DNA of 17,409 nucleotides from Flavobacteriaceae bacterium UBA2765 (GTDB taxonomy: Bacteria; Bacteroidota; Bacteroidia; Flavobacteriales; Flavobacteriaceae). The stretch lies in the NCBI GenBank assembly GCA_002352665.1, contig DEIV01000083.1, positions 1 to 17,409 on the forward strand, in the 5' to 3' direction. This document shows positions 7,281-14,548 of the stretch, piece after piece. The notes beneath the pieces were generated by a model. The model saw only the letters and a list, made by a program, of their open reading frames with translations. It was not told where the DNA came from and did not search any database. Numbering within the stretch: position 1 is the stretch's first letter; each line of letters begins with the position of its first letter. The translations under genes and the position numbers were made by a program.

Positions 7281-7295
7281 ATTACATAATGTAAT
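7281..7295. promoter_or_regulatory. Perfect palindrome, candidate operator
   Basis: ATTACAT-A-ATGTAAT is a perfect 7-1-7 inverted repeat. It lies 5 bp upstream of the -7 element of the 485-aa gene, inside the -33/-7 spacer, where a bound dimeric regulator would control initiation. It is not in the predicted transcript, so an RNA hairpin role is unlikely. The regulator is unknown. Confidence 0.35.
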
Positions 7296-7414
7296 AAATT
7301 ATTTAACGTAATTTTTCTGAAAAGATTTGAATTGAAAATATTTTTTAAAGTGTAAGTAGTAAAATGTATTGATAAATTAAGATGTAATAATCTATTTAAA
7401 ATAAGGAAATTAGA

Positions 7415-7453
7415 TAAAATATGGTCATAAAACATTGTTATGACCATATTTTA
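7415..7453 (-). terminator. Hairpin terminator after pntB
   Basis: Arms at 7415-7430 and 7438-7453 are perfect complements over 16 bp (core TATGGTCATAA) around a 7-nt loop, 10 bp beyond the pntB stop. On the minus strand the 3' arm ends in ATTTTA and is followed by a broken T-rich run rather than a clean T tract. It probably separates the pnt operon from the gene downstream. Confidence 0.72.
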
Positions 7454-7463
7454 GAAATAAAAT

Positions 7464-8855
7464 TTACATCCCTTTTAATTCTGTGATTAAAGCTTGAATA
7501 ATAGTTTTGGCATCACCAAATAACATAGAAGTTTTTTGATTATAAAATAATTCATTTTCAATACCTGCATAGCCGGGTTTCATACTTCTTTTATTTACAA
7601 TAATCTGTTTTGCATTTTCTACATCTAAAATGGGCATTCCGTAAATTGGACTTGACGGATCATTATGGGCTGCAGGATTTACTACATCATTTGCACCAAC
7701 TACAAATACAACATCTGTATTTTTAAATTCAGGATTTACATCTTCCATTTCGGCTAATTTGTCATAATCTACATTAGTTTCGGCCAATAACACGTTCATA
7801 TGTCCTGGCATTCTACCTGCTACAGGATGGATAGCATATTTAACTTCTATGCCTTTGCTAATAAGTAATTGCTCTAATTCGTGAATAGCATGTTGTGCTT
7901 GTGCTACTGCTAAACCATAACCTGGAACAAAAATTATCCTTTGTGAATAATTCATCAATATAGCAACATCACTAGCTGTAGTTTTTTTAATTGTGCCTTT
8001 AATAGCACTCGAACCACCTTCTGCACTTGTATCTGTATCGCCAAACCCTCCAAAAATCACATTAAATAAAGACCTATTCATAGCGTCGCACATGGCAAAA
8101 GTTAATATAGTTCCAGCAGAACCTACTAAAATACCTCCTGTTAGCATCACCATATTGCCATATAAAAATCCTCCAAGAGCAGCAGCTAAACCTGTAAAAG
8201 AGTTTAAAAGAGATATTACCACAGGCATATCTGCTCCACCTATAGGGAGCACAAATAGAACGCCATAGGCTAAGGCTCCAAAAAACAAAATATATAGATA
8301 TAATTGACTACTGCTACCGATATAAGCTATATAAGCCGCAAAAAATATTAATACAACAAAAATCACATTGTTTAGTAGATTGTATTTGGGCAATCTCAAC
8401 GGCTTGTTTATAGTGCCATTAAGTTTAGCCCAAGCAATCATACTACCAGAAAATGAAATACTACCAATAATTACTCCTGCTAATATTGTAACAATTGAAA
8501 TGGTATCTCCAACATAATGATGAAATTCTATCAAACCAATTAATGCAGCACTTGCACCACCCATACCATTAAATAAGGAAACAAGCTCAGGCATTTTTGT
8601 CATAGCTACTTTTTTAGCCACTAACCAACCAATAATTGTTCCGATAAAAATTGCTAATCCTATAAAGGCATAAATTTGTGCTGAAACCTCTCCTTGATAT
8701 AAAAATAATGTACCAAAAATAGCTAACGTCATACCTCCGGCGGCTATTAAATTACCTTTTCTTGCAGTTTCCGGATGCCCAAGCATCTTTAGACCCAATA
8801 TGTATGTAATTGATGCGATTAAGTAAATAAACTCAAGACTAAATATATATTCCAT
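7464..8855 (-). CDS. pntB: NAD(P) transhydrogenase beta subunit
   Basis: Inner-membrane subunit of the proton-translocating transhydrogenase, which uses proton entry to drive hydride transfer from NADH to NADP+. The 463 residues have the expected two parts. Residues 1 to about 265 form the membrane domain with multiple hydrophobic helices and the conserved MPELVSLFNGMGGASAALIG (88-107). After a linker (272-295) comes the NADP(H)-binding domain III: GYGLAVAQAQ (312-321), HPVAGRMPGHMN (343-354), GANDVVNPAA (387-396), KRSM (422-425) and GYAG (428-431). The start ATG shares one base with the pntAB stop (TAATG), a translational coupling arrangement. It is the last gene of pntAA-pntAB-pntB and is followed by a hairpin. 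Confidence 0.97.
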   Translation of the reverse strand: MEYIFSLEFIYLIASITYILGLKMLGHPETARKGNLIAAGGMTLAIFGTLFLYQGEVSAQIYAFIGLAIFIGTIIGWLVAKKVAMTKMPELVSLFNGMGGASAALIGLIEFHHYVGDTISIVTILAGVIIGSISFSGSMIAWAKLNGTINKPLRLPKYNLLNNVIFVVLIFFAAYIAYIGSSSQLYLYILFFGALAYGVLFVLPIGGADMPVVISLLNSFTGLAAALGGFLYGNMVMLTGGILVGSAGTILTFAMCDAMNRSLFNVIFGGFGDTDTSAEGGSSAIKGTIKKTTASDVAILMNYSQRIIFVPGYGLAVAQAQHAIHELEQLLISKGIEVKYAIHPVAGRMPGHMNVLLAETNVDYDKLAEMEDVNPEFKNTDVVFVVGANDVVNPAAHNDPSSPIYGMPILDVENAKQIIVNKRSMKPGYAGIENELFYNQKTSMLFGDAKTIIQALITELKGM

Positions 8856-9163
8856 TATTTTTTCTTTTTAAACATTTCTAACATGCGGTCGGTAACTACA
8901 AATCCACCAACCACGTTTAAGGTACCTAATAATACAGCCACAAATCCTAATGCTTGTGCTAAGATGTTGTCAGCATCAGTGCCTAGCATCACTAAAATAG
9001 CACCAATAATTACAACCCCATGAATGGCATTTGCACCTGACATTAAAGGGGTGTGCAATACGGCAGGTACGTTACCAATAATTTCTACTCCAACAAATAT
9101 CATTAAGATAACGATATAAATCATTTGGAGGTTGTTGCTAATAAAATCTATAAATTCTGTCAT
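8855..9163 (-). CDS. pntAB: NAD(P) transhydrogenase alpha subunit, membrane part
   Basis: A 102-residue membrane protein corresponding to the C-terminal membrane section of the E. coli PntA chain, encoded separately as in Rhodospirillum rubrum (PntAB). It has three hydrophobic helices, at about 12-33, 45-62 and 66-91, and the family segment VPAVLHTPLMSGANAIHG (32-49), and ends in four lysines on the cytoplasmic side. It forms the proton channel with the membrane domain of PntB. It starts 2 bp after the pntAA stop and overlaps the pntB start by one base, so the three genes form one tightly coupled operon. Confidence 0.96.
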   Translation of the reverse strand: MTEFIDFISNNLQMIYIVILMIFVGVEIIGNVPAVLHTPLMSGANAIHGVVIIGAILVMLGTDADNILAQALGFVAVLLGTLNVVGGFVVTDRMLEMFKKKK

Positions 9164-9165
9164 AA

Positions 9166-10278
9166 TTATTCAGTTTTACTGTTTTGTCTAATATTTCCGT
9201 TATAAACTATTAATGTTTCGTCTGTAATTTGTTCTTCTAAATCCCATTTAAATTTATCGCCCTCTGTTAAATGAACAATATAATTATACATGTTTTTTGC
9301 AAAGAGATCACTAGCATTAGTGGAAACACTTTCTGGTGAAATGGTGGTGCCAATAATTTTTACACCATTTTTAACAATTGTTTTATTCATTTTACTTAAT
9401 TCGCAGTTGCCACCTTGTGCCGCTGCTAAATCAATAATTACTGCACCATTTTTCATTTGTTCAACTTGTTCTTTAGTAATTAGAACTGGAGATCTCCTAC
9501 CTGGAACCATAGCTGTAGTAATGACTAAATCTGCTTTAAAAAGAGATGCATTAACAGCTTCTTTTTGTCTTTTTGCATAATCTTTAGAAGCTTCTTTTGC
9601 ATAGCCGCCTTCAGATTTTTCTCCTTCATTGTCTACCGTGATAAATTTAGCTCCTAATGATTCGGTTTGTTCTTTAGTTTCAAGCCTGATGTCTGTTGCT
9701 TCTACTACAGCACCTAGTCGTTTAGCAGTGGCAATAGCTTGTAAACCGGCTACACCAACACCATAGATCAATACTCTAGACGGTGTAATGGTACCAGCGG
9801 CAGTCATCATTAATGGAAATATTTTAGTCATCTCATAGGCTCCTAAAATTACGGCTTTATACCCCGCCAAATTATTTTGTGAACTTAAAACATCCATATC
9901 TTGGGCTCTAGAAATTCTAGGCATGGCATCCATAGAAAAGGCTGTTGCACCTTGTTTAGATATGATTTCTATATCATTTGGATGAGACTTGTGAAAAAGT
10001 TGGGCTATAATAATTTGTCCTTTCTTTAATTTTTTTAATTCATTATTGTCAAAAGGATTTATTTTTATCAATACATCTGCTTTTTTAAAAATATCTTCTT
10101 TACTGCGAATAGGGGCACCTGCCTTACTATAATCAGAATTTTTATAATTGGAACTAGAGCCGGCGTCTTCTTCAACCCTGACTTCAAAACCTCTTCCAAC
10201 TAGTTGTTTGGCAATTTGTGGTGTTATGGCCACACGTTTATCACCTTTTTGAGTCTCTTTTAAAATACCTATTTTCAT
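9166..10278 (-). CDS. pntAA: NAD(P) transhydrogenase alpha subunit, NAD-binding part
   Basis: Soluble NAD(H)-binding domain I of the transhydrogenase, 370 residues, of the alanine dehydrogenase/PNT fold. The N-terminal half begins MKIGILKETQKGDKRVAITP, as in the family. The loop PRISRAQDMDVLSS (120-133) has R121, Q126 and D129 at the spacing of the RQD triad that positions NADH in R. rubrum domain I. The Rossmann turn GVGVAG (173-178) and AAAQGGNCE (near 285) are present. The chain ends before any membrane helix, so this is the split-alpha form completed by pntAB 2 bp downstream. It is the first gene of the operon and diverges from the metallo-hydrolase gene across 277 bp of AT-rich DNA. No perfect TAnnTTTG is seen before it; the nearest resemblance is TAAAATTTG, with one extra spacer base, at 10311-10319. 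Confidence 0.97.
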   Translation of the reverse strand: MKIGILKETQKGDKRVAITPQIAKQLVGRGFEVRVEEDAGSSSNYKNSDYSKAGAPIRSKEDIFKKADVLIKINPFDNNELKKLKKGQIIIAQLFHKSHPNDIEIISKQGATAFSMDAMPRISRAQDMDVLSSQNNLAGYKAVILGAYEMTKIFPLMMTAAGTITPSRVLIYGVGVAGLQAIATAKRLGAVVEATDIRLETKEQTESLGAKFITVDNEGEKSEGGYAKEASKDYAKRQKEAVNASLFKADLVITTAMVPGRRSPVLITKEQVEQMKNGAVIIDLAAAQGGNCELSKMNKTIVKNGVKIIGTTISPESVSTNASDLFAKNMYNYIVHLTEGDKFKWDLEEQITDETLIVYNGNIRQNSKTE

Positions 10279-10341
10279 ATGAACCTATTTTTGTTTAGAA
10301 TTAGACAAATTTTAGAAATATTAAAAGTATATTATATGATT

Positions 10342-10359
10342 TATATCATTTTTGATATA
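10342..10359. promoter_or_regulatory. Inverted repeat between pntAA and the hydrolase gene
   Basis: TATATCA-TTTT-TGATATA is a perfect 7-4-7 inverted repeat, about 65 bp before the pntAA start and 195 bp before the hydrolase start. It could be an operator for pnt, but in DNA this AT-rich a chance match is quite possible. Confidence 0.22.
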
Positions 10360-10506
10360 TAATAGTTACTTAAAGTAAATTATTAATTAAAGTAATGTAA
10401 ATAATTTAAAAATAGATATGTATTAATTATTTATTTATTGTAAAATCAATATTGTTACAATAATTACACAATTATGTTGCATTTTGTGTCCTAAATAAAT
10501 TTTAAA

Positions 10507-10537
10507 TTAGGAAAAATATAATATAATAGTAGATTTG
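10507..10537 (+). promoter_or_regulatory. Promoter of the metallo-hydrolase gene
   Basis: TTAG (10507-10510, three of four matches to TTTG), a 19-bp spacer and TAGATTTG (10530-10537, an exact TAnnTTTG) end 18 bp before the ATG at 10556. The predicted leader is about 12-15 nt. Confidence 0.45.
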
Positions 10538-10555
10538 TAATAAAAATATAATAAA

Positions 10556-11323
10556 ATGAAAGTTACTTTCTTAGGTACAGGTACTTCGCAAGGCATACCC
10601 ATAATTGGTAGTAAACACCCTGTTTGTTTATCAGAAGATAATAAGGATAAACGTTTGCGGAGTTCAATAATGGTGGAATGGGAATCGTATAGATATATTA
10701 TAGATTGTGGACCGGATTTCAGGCAACAATTATTACGTGAAAAAGTAGATGCCATAAGCGGAATTCTATTTACGCATGAGCACGCTGACCATACCGCCGG
10801 ATTGGATGATATAAGACCTTTTACACATAAAATGGGTGATGTGCCTTTATATGTTCCGGAAAGAATTGAAGATAATTTGCAACAACGTTTTTATTATATT
10901 TTTACGAAAGTGAATAGGTATCCCGGAGCTCCTAGTGCTTCATTAGAAATAGTATATAACAAGCCCTTTGCATTGGGGATGAAAACTGTGATTCCTATTG
11001 AATTCATGCATGGAAAAATTCCTGTTTTTGGGTATAGGATTGATAATTTTGCTTATTTAACCGATCTAAAATCAATTTCTAATACTGAAAAATTAAAATT
11101 ACAAGGAGTGGAGGTGCTTGTTGTTAGTGCATTGCGAATTGAGCCTCACCCTACACATCTGAGCTTGGAAGAGGCACTAACATTCATTAAAGAAGTAAAG
11201 CCGAAAAAAGCATATTTAACCCATATCAGTCATAAATTGGGGTTTCATGCTGAAGTTGAAAAATTACTGCCTAAAAACGTTTTTTTGTCTTATGATGGAT
11301 TGAGTTTTGAAATTAGAAATTAA
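10556..11323 (+). CDS. Metallo-beta-lactamase-fold hydrolase, PhnP-like
   Basis: A 255-residue cytosolic hydrolase of the metallo-beta-lactamase superfamily, closest in layout to PhnP-type cyclic-phosphate phosphodiesterases. Metal ligands are visible: THEHADH (73-79; H74, H76, D78, H79), H152 in FMHGKIP, D170 in AYLTD, and H223 in LTHISH. The opening FLGTGTSQGIPIIGS (5-19) is the family signature. In PhnP a cysteine cluster shortly after this binds a structural zinc; here only C24 remains (GSKHPVCLSED), so that site is probably degenerate. No phosphonate-metabolism genes are nearby, so the substrate is not predictable. It diverges from pntAA and has a good own promoter. Confidence 0.92.
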   Translation: MKVTFLGTGTSQGIPIIGSKHPVCLSEDNKDKRLRSSIMVEWESYRYIIDCGPDFRQQLLREKVDAISGILFTHEHADHTAGLDDIRPFTHKMGDVPLYVPERIEDNLQQRFYYIFTKVNRYPGAPSASLEIVYNKPFALGMKTVIPIEFMHGKIPVFGYRIDNFAYLTDLKSISNTEKLKLQGVEVLVVSALRIEPHPTHLSLEEALTFIKEVKPKKAYLTHISHKLGFHAEVEKLLPKNVFLSYDGLSFEIRN

Positions 11324-11650
11324 AGAATTTATAACCTATCGATGATTAAAAATCAATAAAAATACAACCGAAAGTAGTATATTGGTGAAGTATTGTTTTG
11401 TAAAGAATATACTTAAAGTAATGATTTGTTATTTGTATATAAAAATCTAAAAAACAAATGTTTATATGTTAAGTATAAATATTATCTATAATGAATTTTT
11501 TCTTAAATTTGAATTGATTTCTTTGGATATGATTGATTTCTAAAAAATTAAATTGTTATATGGTTGACTTAATTTTATCGATCCATTGTATTGAAAAAAC
11601 TGATGAGTTTACATTTGCTTCTTAGTACAAAAATACCTATTTCTAATACT
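11324..11650. other. 327-bp AT-rich intergenic region, no gene seen
   Basis: Lies between the 3' ends of the metallo-hydrolase (plus) and HAD (minus) genes, so no promoter is needed here. No ORF of note and no clear terminator were found. It contains a nested pair of inverted repeats (TATACTTAA at 11408-11416 with TTAAGTATA at 11469-11477; ATTTGTT at 11424-11430 with AACAAAT at 11453-11459) and a 10-nt direct repeat ATTGATTTCT (11513-11522 and 11532-11541). Both are within what chance gives in such AT-rich DNA. It may be the decayed remains of a lost gene, but nothing is recognisable. Confidence 0.5.
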
Positions 11651-12268
11651 TTAAAACTTTATGCCTAAACTTATCAGATCTTTTGCCAATTGCGAGGCAT
11701 TTTTAAAATGAATACCATGAATACCTAAATTATTTGCCGCTACCACATTGTCAAAATTATCATCAATAAAAACTGCGTTTTCTGGAATAATTTGATAGCG
11801 ATCCAAAATAATTTCATAGATTTTTGGAAAAGGTTTTCTGGTTTTTTCTTCACCCGAAACTACAATACCCTCAAAGTGTTGTAAAAAATGATAACGTTCT
11901 AATGCTACAGGGAAGGTTTCAGCACTCCAATTGGTTAATGCAAATAGGCTAAGGTTACTTGTCTCTTTTAACTTATGTAATAGATCTACATTTTCTATAA
12001 TTGGTCCACCGAGCATATCTGCCCATCTGTCATAATATATTCTAATCCATTCCTCATATTTGGGGTACTGTTTTACCAGAAGTTCGGTACCATCCTTTAA
12101 TAACCTACCAGCATCATGCTCTACATTCCAATCAGAAGTGCATATAGTATTTAAAAACCACGCTACTTTTTCCTCATCACCATTAAAAACTTCTCGATAA
12201 ACATATCTAGGATCCCAATCTATCAATACACCCCCTAGATCAAATATGATTGTTTTAATATTTTTCAT
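11651..12268 (-). CDS. HAD-superfamily hydrolase (YihX-like phosphatase)
   Basis: A 205-residue subfamily IA haloacid-dehalogenase-like hydrolase, probably a small-molecule phosphatase. Motif I is FDLGGVLIDWD (9-19) with nucleophile D10; the usual second Asp is Gly12, as in E. coli YihX (FDLGNV), a glucose-1-phosphate phosphatase. Motif II is LTNWS (111-115, T112), motif III is RKP with K145, and motif IV is FIDDNFDNV (167-175) with D169 and D170. The helical cap lies between motifs I and II (about residues 20-90). It starts 13 bp after the prfB stop on the same strand and is probably co-transcribed with it. The substrate is not predictable beyond the YihX resemblance. Confidence 0.93.
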   Translation of the reverse strand: MKNIKTIIFDLGGVLIDWDPRYVYREVFNGDEEKVAWFLNTICTSDWNVEHDAGRLLKDGTELLVKQYPKYEEWIRIYYDRWADMLGGPIIENVDLLHKLKETSNLSLFALTNWSAETFPVALERYHFLQHFEGIVVSGEEKTRKPFPKIYEIILDRYQIIPENAVFIDDNFDNVVAANNLGIHGIHFKNASQLAKDLISLGIKF

Positions 12269-12281
12269 AATAATAAATTAA

Positions 12282-13370
12282 TTATTCTTGTCCTGCTGCC
12301 ATCAAATACGATTTTATAAATCCATCTAAATCGCCATCCATTACTGCATCTACATTACCGGTTTCATGTCCGGTTCTTACATCTTTTACCAGTTTATAAG
12401 GATGCATTACATAGTTTCTAATCTGTGAACCAAAATCAATTTTCATTTTATTGGACTCTATCGCATCACGTTTTTCATGTTGTTTTTGTAGTTCAATTTC
12501 ATAAAGCTGAGATTTTAACATTACCATAGCTTTTTCACGATTTTCTAATTGAGATCGTGTTTCAGAATTATGAATAACAATACCTGTTGGATGATGTGTT
12601 AAAATAGCTTTGGTTTCTACTTTATTAACATTTTGCCCTCCTGCACCACTAGACCTGGCAAAATCCCAAGAAATTTCAGCGGGATTGATTTCTATTTGAA
12701 TAGTATCATCTGCTAAAGGATATACATAAACCGAGGCAAATGAAGTATGTCTTTTAGCATTGCTATCGAAAGGTGAAATACGAACCAATCTATGAACACC
12801 ATTTTCACCTTTTAAATAACCAAATGCATAATCGCCATCAATTTCTATAGTTACCGTTTTAATACCAGCAACATCACCATCTTGTAGGTTGAGTTCTTTT
12901 ACTTTAAAACCTTGTTTTTCACTCCACATTAAATACATTCGCATTAGCATTGCTGCCCAATCACAACTCTCAGTACCACCCGCACCTGCTGTTATTTGTA
13001 ATACGGCACTTAAATTGTCACCCTCATCGGAAAGCATGTTTTTGAATTCTAATTGCTCAAGCAAATCATTAGTTTCGTTATAGGATTTTATAATTTCCGC
13101 TTCAGATGCTTCACCATCTTTGTAAAAATCATATAAAATTTGCAACTCTTCATTATTGTTTTTCAGAACATCATAGCCTTCTACCCATTTTTTCTTTGCT
13201 CTTAATGATTTCATCAAGACCTCGGCAGCTCTTGGATCATTCCAAAAATCAGGATTGGAAGCATTTTCCTCCTCATTACTAATTTCGATCAACTTTTGAT
13301 CAATATTTAAATAATCTTTTAACTTTATAATGCGTTCAGTAATATTTTTTATATTCTCCTGTGTAATCAT
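12282..13370 (-). CDS. prfB: Peptide chain release factor 2
   Basis: RF2 reads UGA and UAA in the ribosomal A site and triggers peptide release. At 362 residues it has the normal length. The stop-codon-reading tripeptide SPF is at 199-201 (VRISPFDSNAKRHTSF), and the catalytic GGQ is at 244-246 (RSSGAGGQNVNKVETKA), whose glutamine is the usual PrmC methylation target. The frame runs unbroken from ATG; where many bacteria have an in-frame UGA and programmed +1 shift near codon 26, this gene reads DYLNID (residues 19-24) with a sense AAT codon. The HAD gene follows after 13 bp. A TAnnTTTG element ends only 8 bp before the ATG, suggesting an almost leaderless mRNA. Confidence 0.97.
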   Translation of the reverse strand: MITQENIKNITERIIKLKDYLNIDQKLIEISNEEENASNPDFWNDPRAAEVLMKSLRAKKKWVEGYDVLKNNNEELQILYDFYKDGEASEAEIIKSYNETNDLLEQLEFKNMLSDEGDNLSAVLQITAGAGGTESCDWAAMLMRMYLMWSEKQGFKVKELNLQDGDVAGIKTVTIEIDGDYAFGYLKGENGVHRLVRISPFDSNAKRHTSFASVYVYPLADDTIQIEINPAEISWDFARSSGAGGQNVNKVETKAILTHHPTGIVIHNSETRSQLENREKAMVMLKSQLYEIELQKQHEKRDAIESNKMKIDFGSQIRNYVMHPYKLVKDVRTGHETGNVDAVMDGDLDGFIKSYLMAAGQE

Positions 13371-13377
13371 ATAAGAG

Positions 13378-13385
13378 CAAAAATA
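13378..13385 (-). promoter_or_regulatory. Probable prfB promoter (-7 element)
   Basis: The minus strand reads TATTTTTG, matching TAnnTTTG, and ends 7 bp short of the prfB ATG at 13370. With the usual spacing, transcription would start at or within a few bases of the start codon. No clear TTTG lies at the -33 distance. Confidence 0.38.
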
Positions 13386-13442
13386 AACTAAAAAATAAGA
13401 TTAGATATTTATAAATGTATCGAATTTGTCATAGTTATTACA

Positions 13443-13450
13443 TAATTTTG
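13443..13450 (+). promoter_or_regulatory. Possible promoter of the threonine aldolase gene
   Basis: TAATTTTG matches TAnnTTTG, 51 bp before the ATG at 13502. The nearest TTTG upstream (13425-13428) is only 14 bp away, too close for the consensus spacing. Confidence 0.33.
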
Positions 13451-13501
13451 TCAATACCTATGTTTTTGTTGCCATAAAAATTAATAAAGAAATATTAAAT
13501 A

Positions 13502-14530
13502 ATGATTATAAATCTATTAAGTGATACGGTAACCAAGCCTACTCAAGGGATGTTAGAGGCCATGTGTAAAGCAGAAGTAGGAGATGATGTTTTTAATGCA
13601 GATCCTACGGTTAATGAATTACAAGAAAAGATTGCTAAGCTTTTTGGCAAAGAAGATGCATTGTTTTTCCCTTCTGGTACTATGGCTAACCAGGTTGCTA
13701 TAAAATTACATACCCAACCCGGTGAACAAATTATTTGCGATAAATGGGCACATGTGTATAATTTTGAGGGTGGTGGTCCGGCATTTAATTCTGGAGTGTC
13801 CTGTAAATTAATAGATGGAGACCGTGGTATGTTTACTGCGGAACTGGTATTAGAAAATATTAGTAATAGAAAAGATATTCATCAAGCAATTACAACCTTG
13901 ATAACTATTGAAAATACTGCTAATAAGGCGGGTGGGGCCTGTTGGGATATCAATGAAATAAAAAATATAAGTTCTGTTTGTAAAGAAAATGATCTGTCCT
14001 TTCATTTAGATGGTGCAAGATTATTTAATGCATTGGTAGCTAAAAATGAAACACCCAAACAATATGGTGACCTATTTGATACCATTTCTATTTGTCTATC
14101 AAAAGGATTGGGTTGTCCTGTTGGTTCTTTGTTACTAGGAACGAAAGCTCATATTCAAAAAGCCTTACGTTATAGAAAGCTGCTGGGCGGCGGTATGAGG
14201 CAAATTGGATATTTAGCAGCGGCAGGGTTATATGCCTTAGACTATCACGTAGAACGTTTAGAAGAAGACCATCGCAATGCAATAAAAATAGCCGCTGTTT
14301 TAGAAAAAGCAACATATATTAAAAAAGTTGAAAAAGTTGAAACTAATATTATTATATTTTATACAAATAATACTATTGATGATACTAATTTTGTTAAAAT
14401 ATTAGCAGATGAAGATGTTTTAATTACAGGAATGGGTCAAGGAAAATTAAGAATGGTTTTTCATATCAATATTACTGATCTAATGATTGAAAAGTTGGTA
14501 GTAATACTTGGTGATTTAAAGTTTAAGTAA
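13502..14530 (+). CDS. Threonine aldolase family PLP enzyme
   Basis: A 342-residue fold-type I PLP enzyme of the low-specificity L-threonine aldolase group (LtaE/GLY1), cleaving threonine or allo-threonine to glycine and acetaldehyde. The opening LLSDTVTKPTQGML (5-18) and VGDDVFNADPTVNELQ (26-41) are family signatures. FPSGTMANQ (56-64) contacts the PLP phosphate, H84 in WAHVYNFEGGG stacks on the ring, FHLDGARLFNA (167-177) supplies D170, and K201 in CLSKGLGCPVGS is the Schiff-base lysine. Length is typical. It stands alone, divergent from prfB and convergent with the barrel-protein gene (18 bp between the two stops). Stereospecificity cannot be read from sequence. Confidence 0.93.
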   Translation: MIINLLSDTVTKPTQGMLEAMCKAEVGDDVFNADPTVNELQEKIAKLFGKEDALFFPSGTMANQVAIKLHTQPGEQIICDKWAHVYNFEGGGPAFNSGVSCKLIDGDRGMFTAELVLENISNRKDIHQAITTLITIENTANKAGGACWDINEIKNISSVCKENDLSFHLDGARLFNALVAKNETPKQYGDLFDTISICLSKGLGCPVGSLLLGTKAHIQKALRYRKLLGGGMRQIGYLAAAGLYALDYHVERLEEDHRNAIKIAAVLEKATYIKKVEKVETNIIIFYTNNTIDDTNFVKILADEDVLITGMGQGKLRMVFHINITDLMIEKLVVILGDLKFK

Positions 14531-14548
14531 TTGATTATAATTGTATTC

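Noticed and set aside
7265..7447. 60-codon open frame on the minus strand between pntB and the 485-aa gene
   Set aside because: It overlaps the pntB terminator hairpin and the promoter and palindrome of the next gene, has AT-driven composition (Leu, Ile, Asn, Phe, His), and resembles no protein.
7993..8268. 91-codon open frame opposite pntB
   Set aside because: Shadow frame of a strongly conserved gene; proline-rich translation is what the reverse complement of the glycine-rich PntB membrane domain gives.
9290..9580. 96-codon open frame opposite pntAA
   Set aside because: Shadow frame of a conserved gene; no start context or promoter.
10507..10755. 82-codon open frame on the minus strand over the start of the metallo-hydrolase gene
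   Set aside because: Antisense to a clear conserved gene and its promoter; low-complexity translation with no recognisable feature.
11408..11477. Nested inverted repeats as a structured non-coding RNA
   Set aside because: Arms of 9 and 7 bp made almost only of A and T in a 327-bp AT-rich gap are near chance expectation; no promoter or terminator accompanies them.
12889..13083. 64-codon open frame opposite prfB
   Set aside because: Antisense shadow of a well-conserved gene; no independent support.
14325..14342. Short tandem repeat (AAAAAGTTG twice) in the threonine aldolase gene
   Set aside because: Only two copies, in frame, encoding KVEKVE on a surface-like segment; ordinary coding variation.
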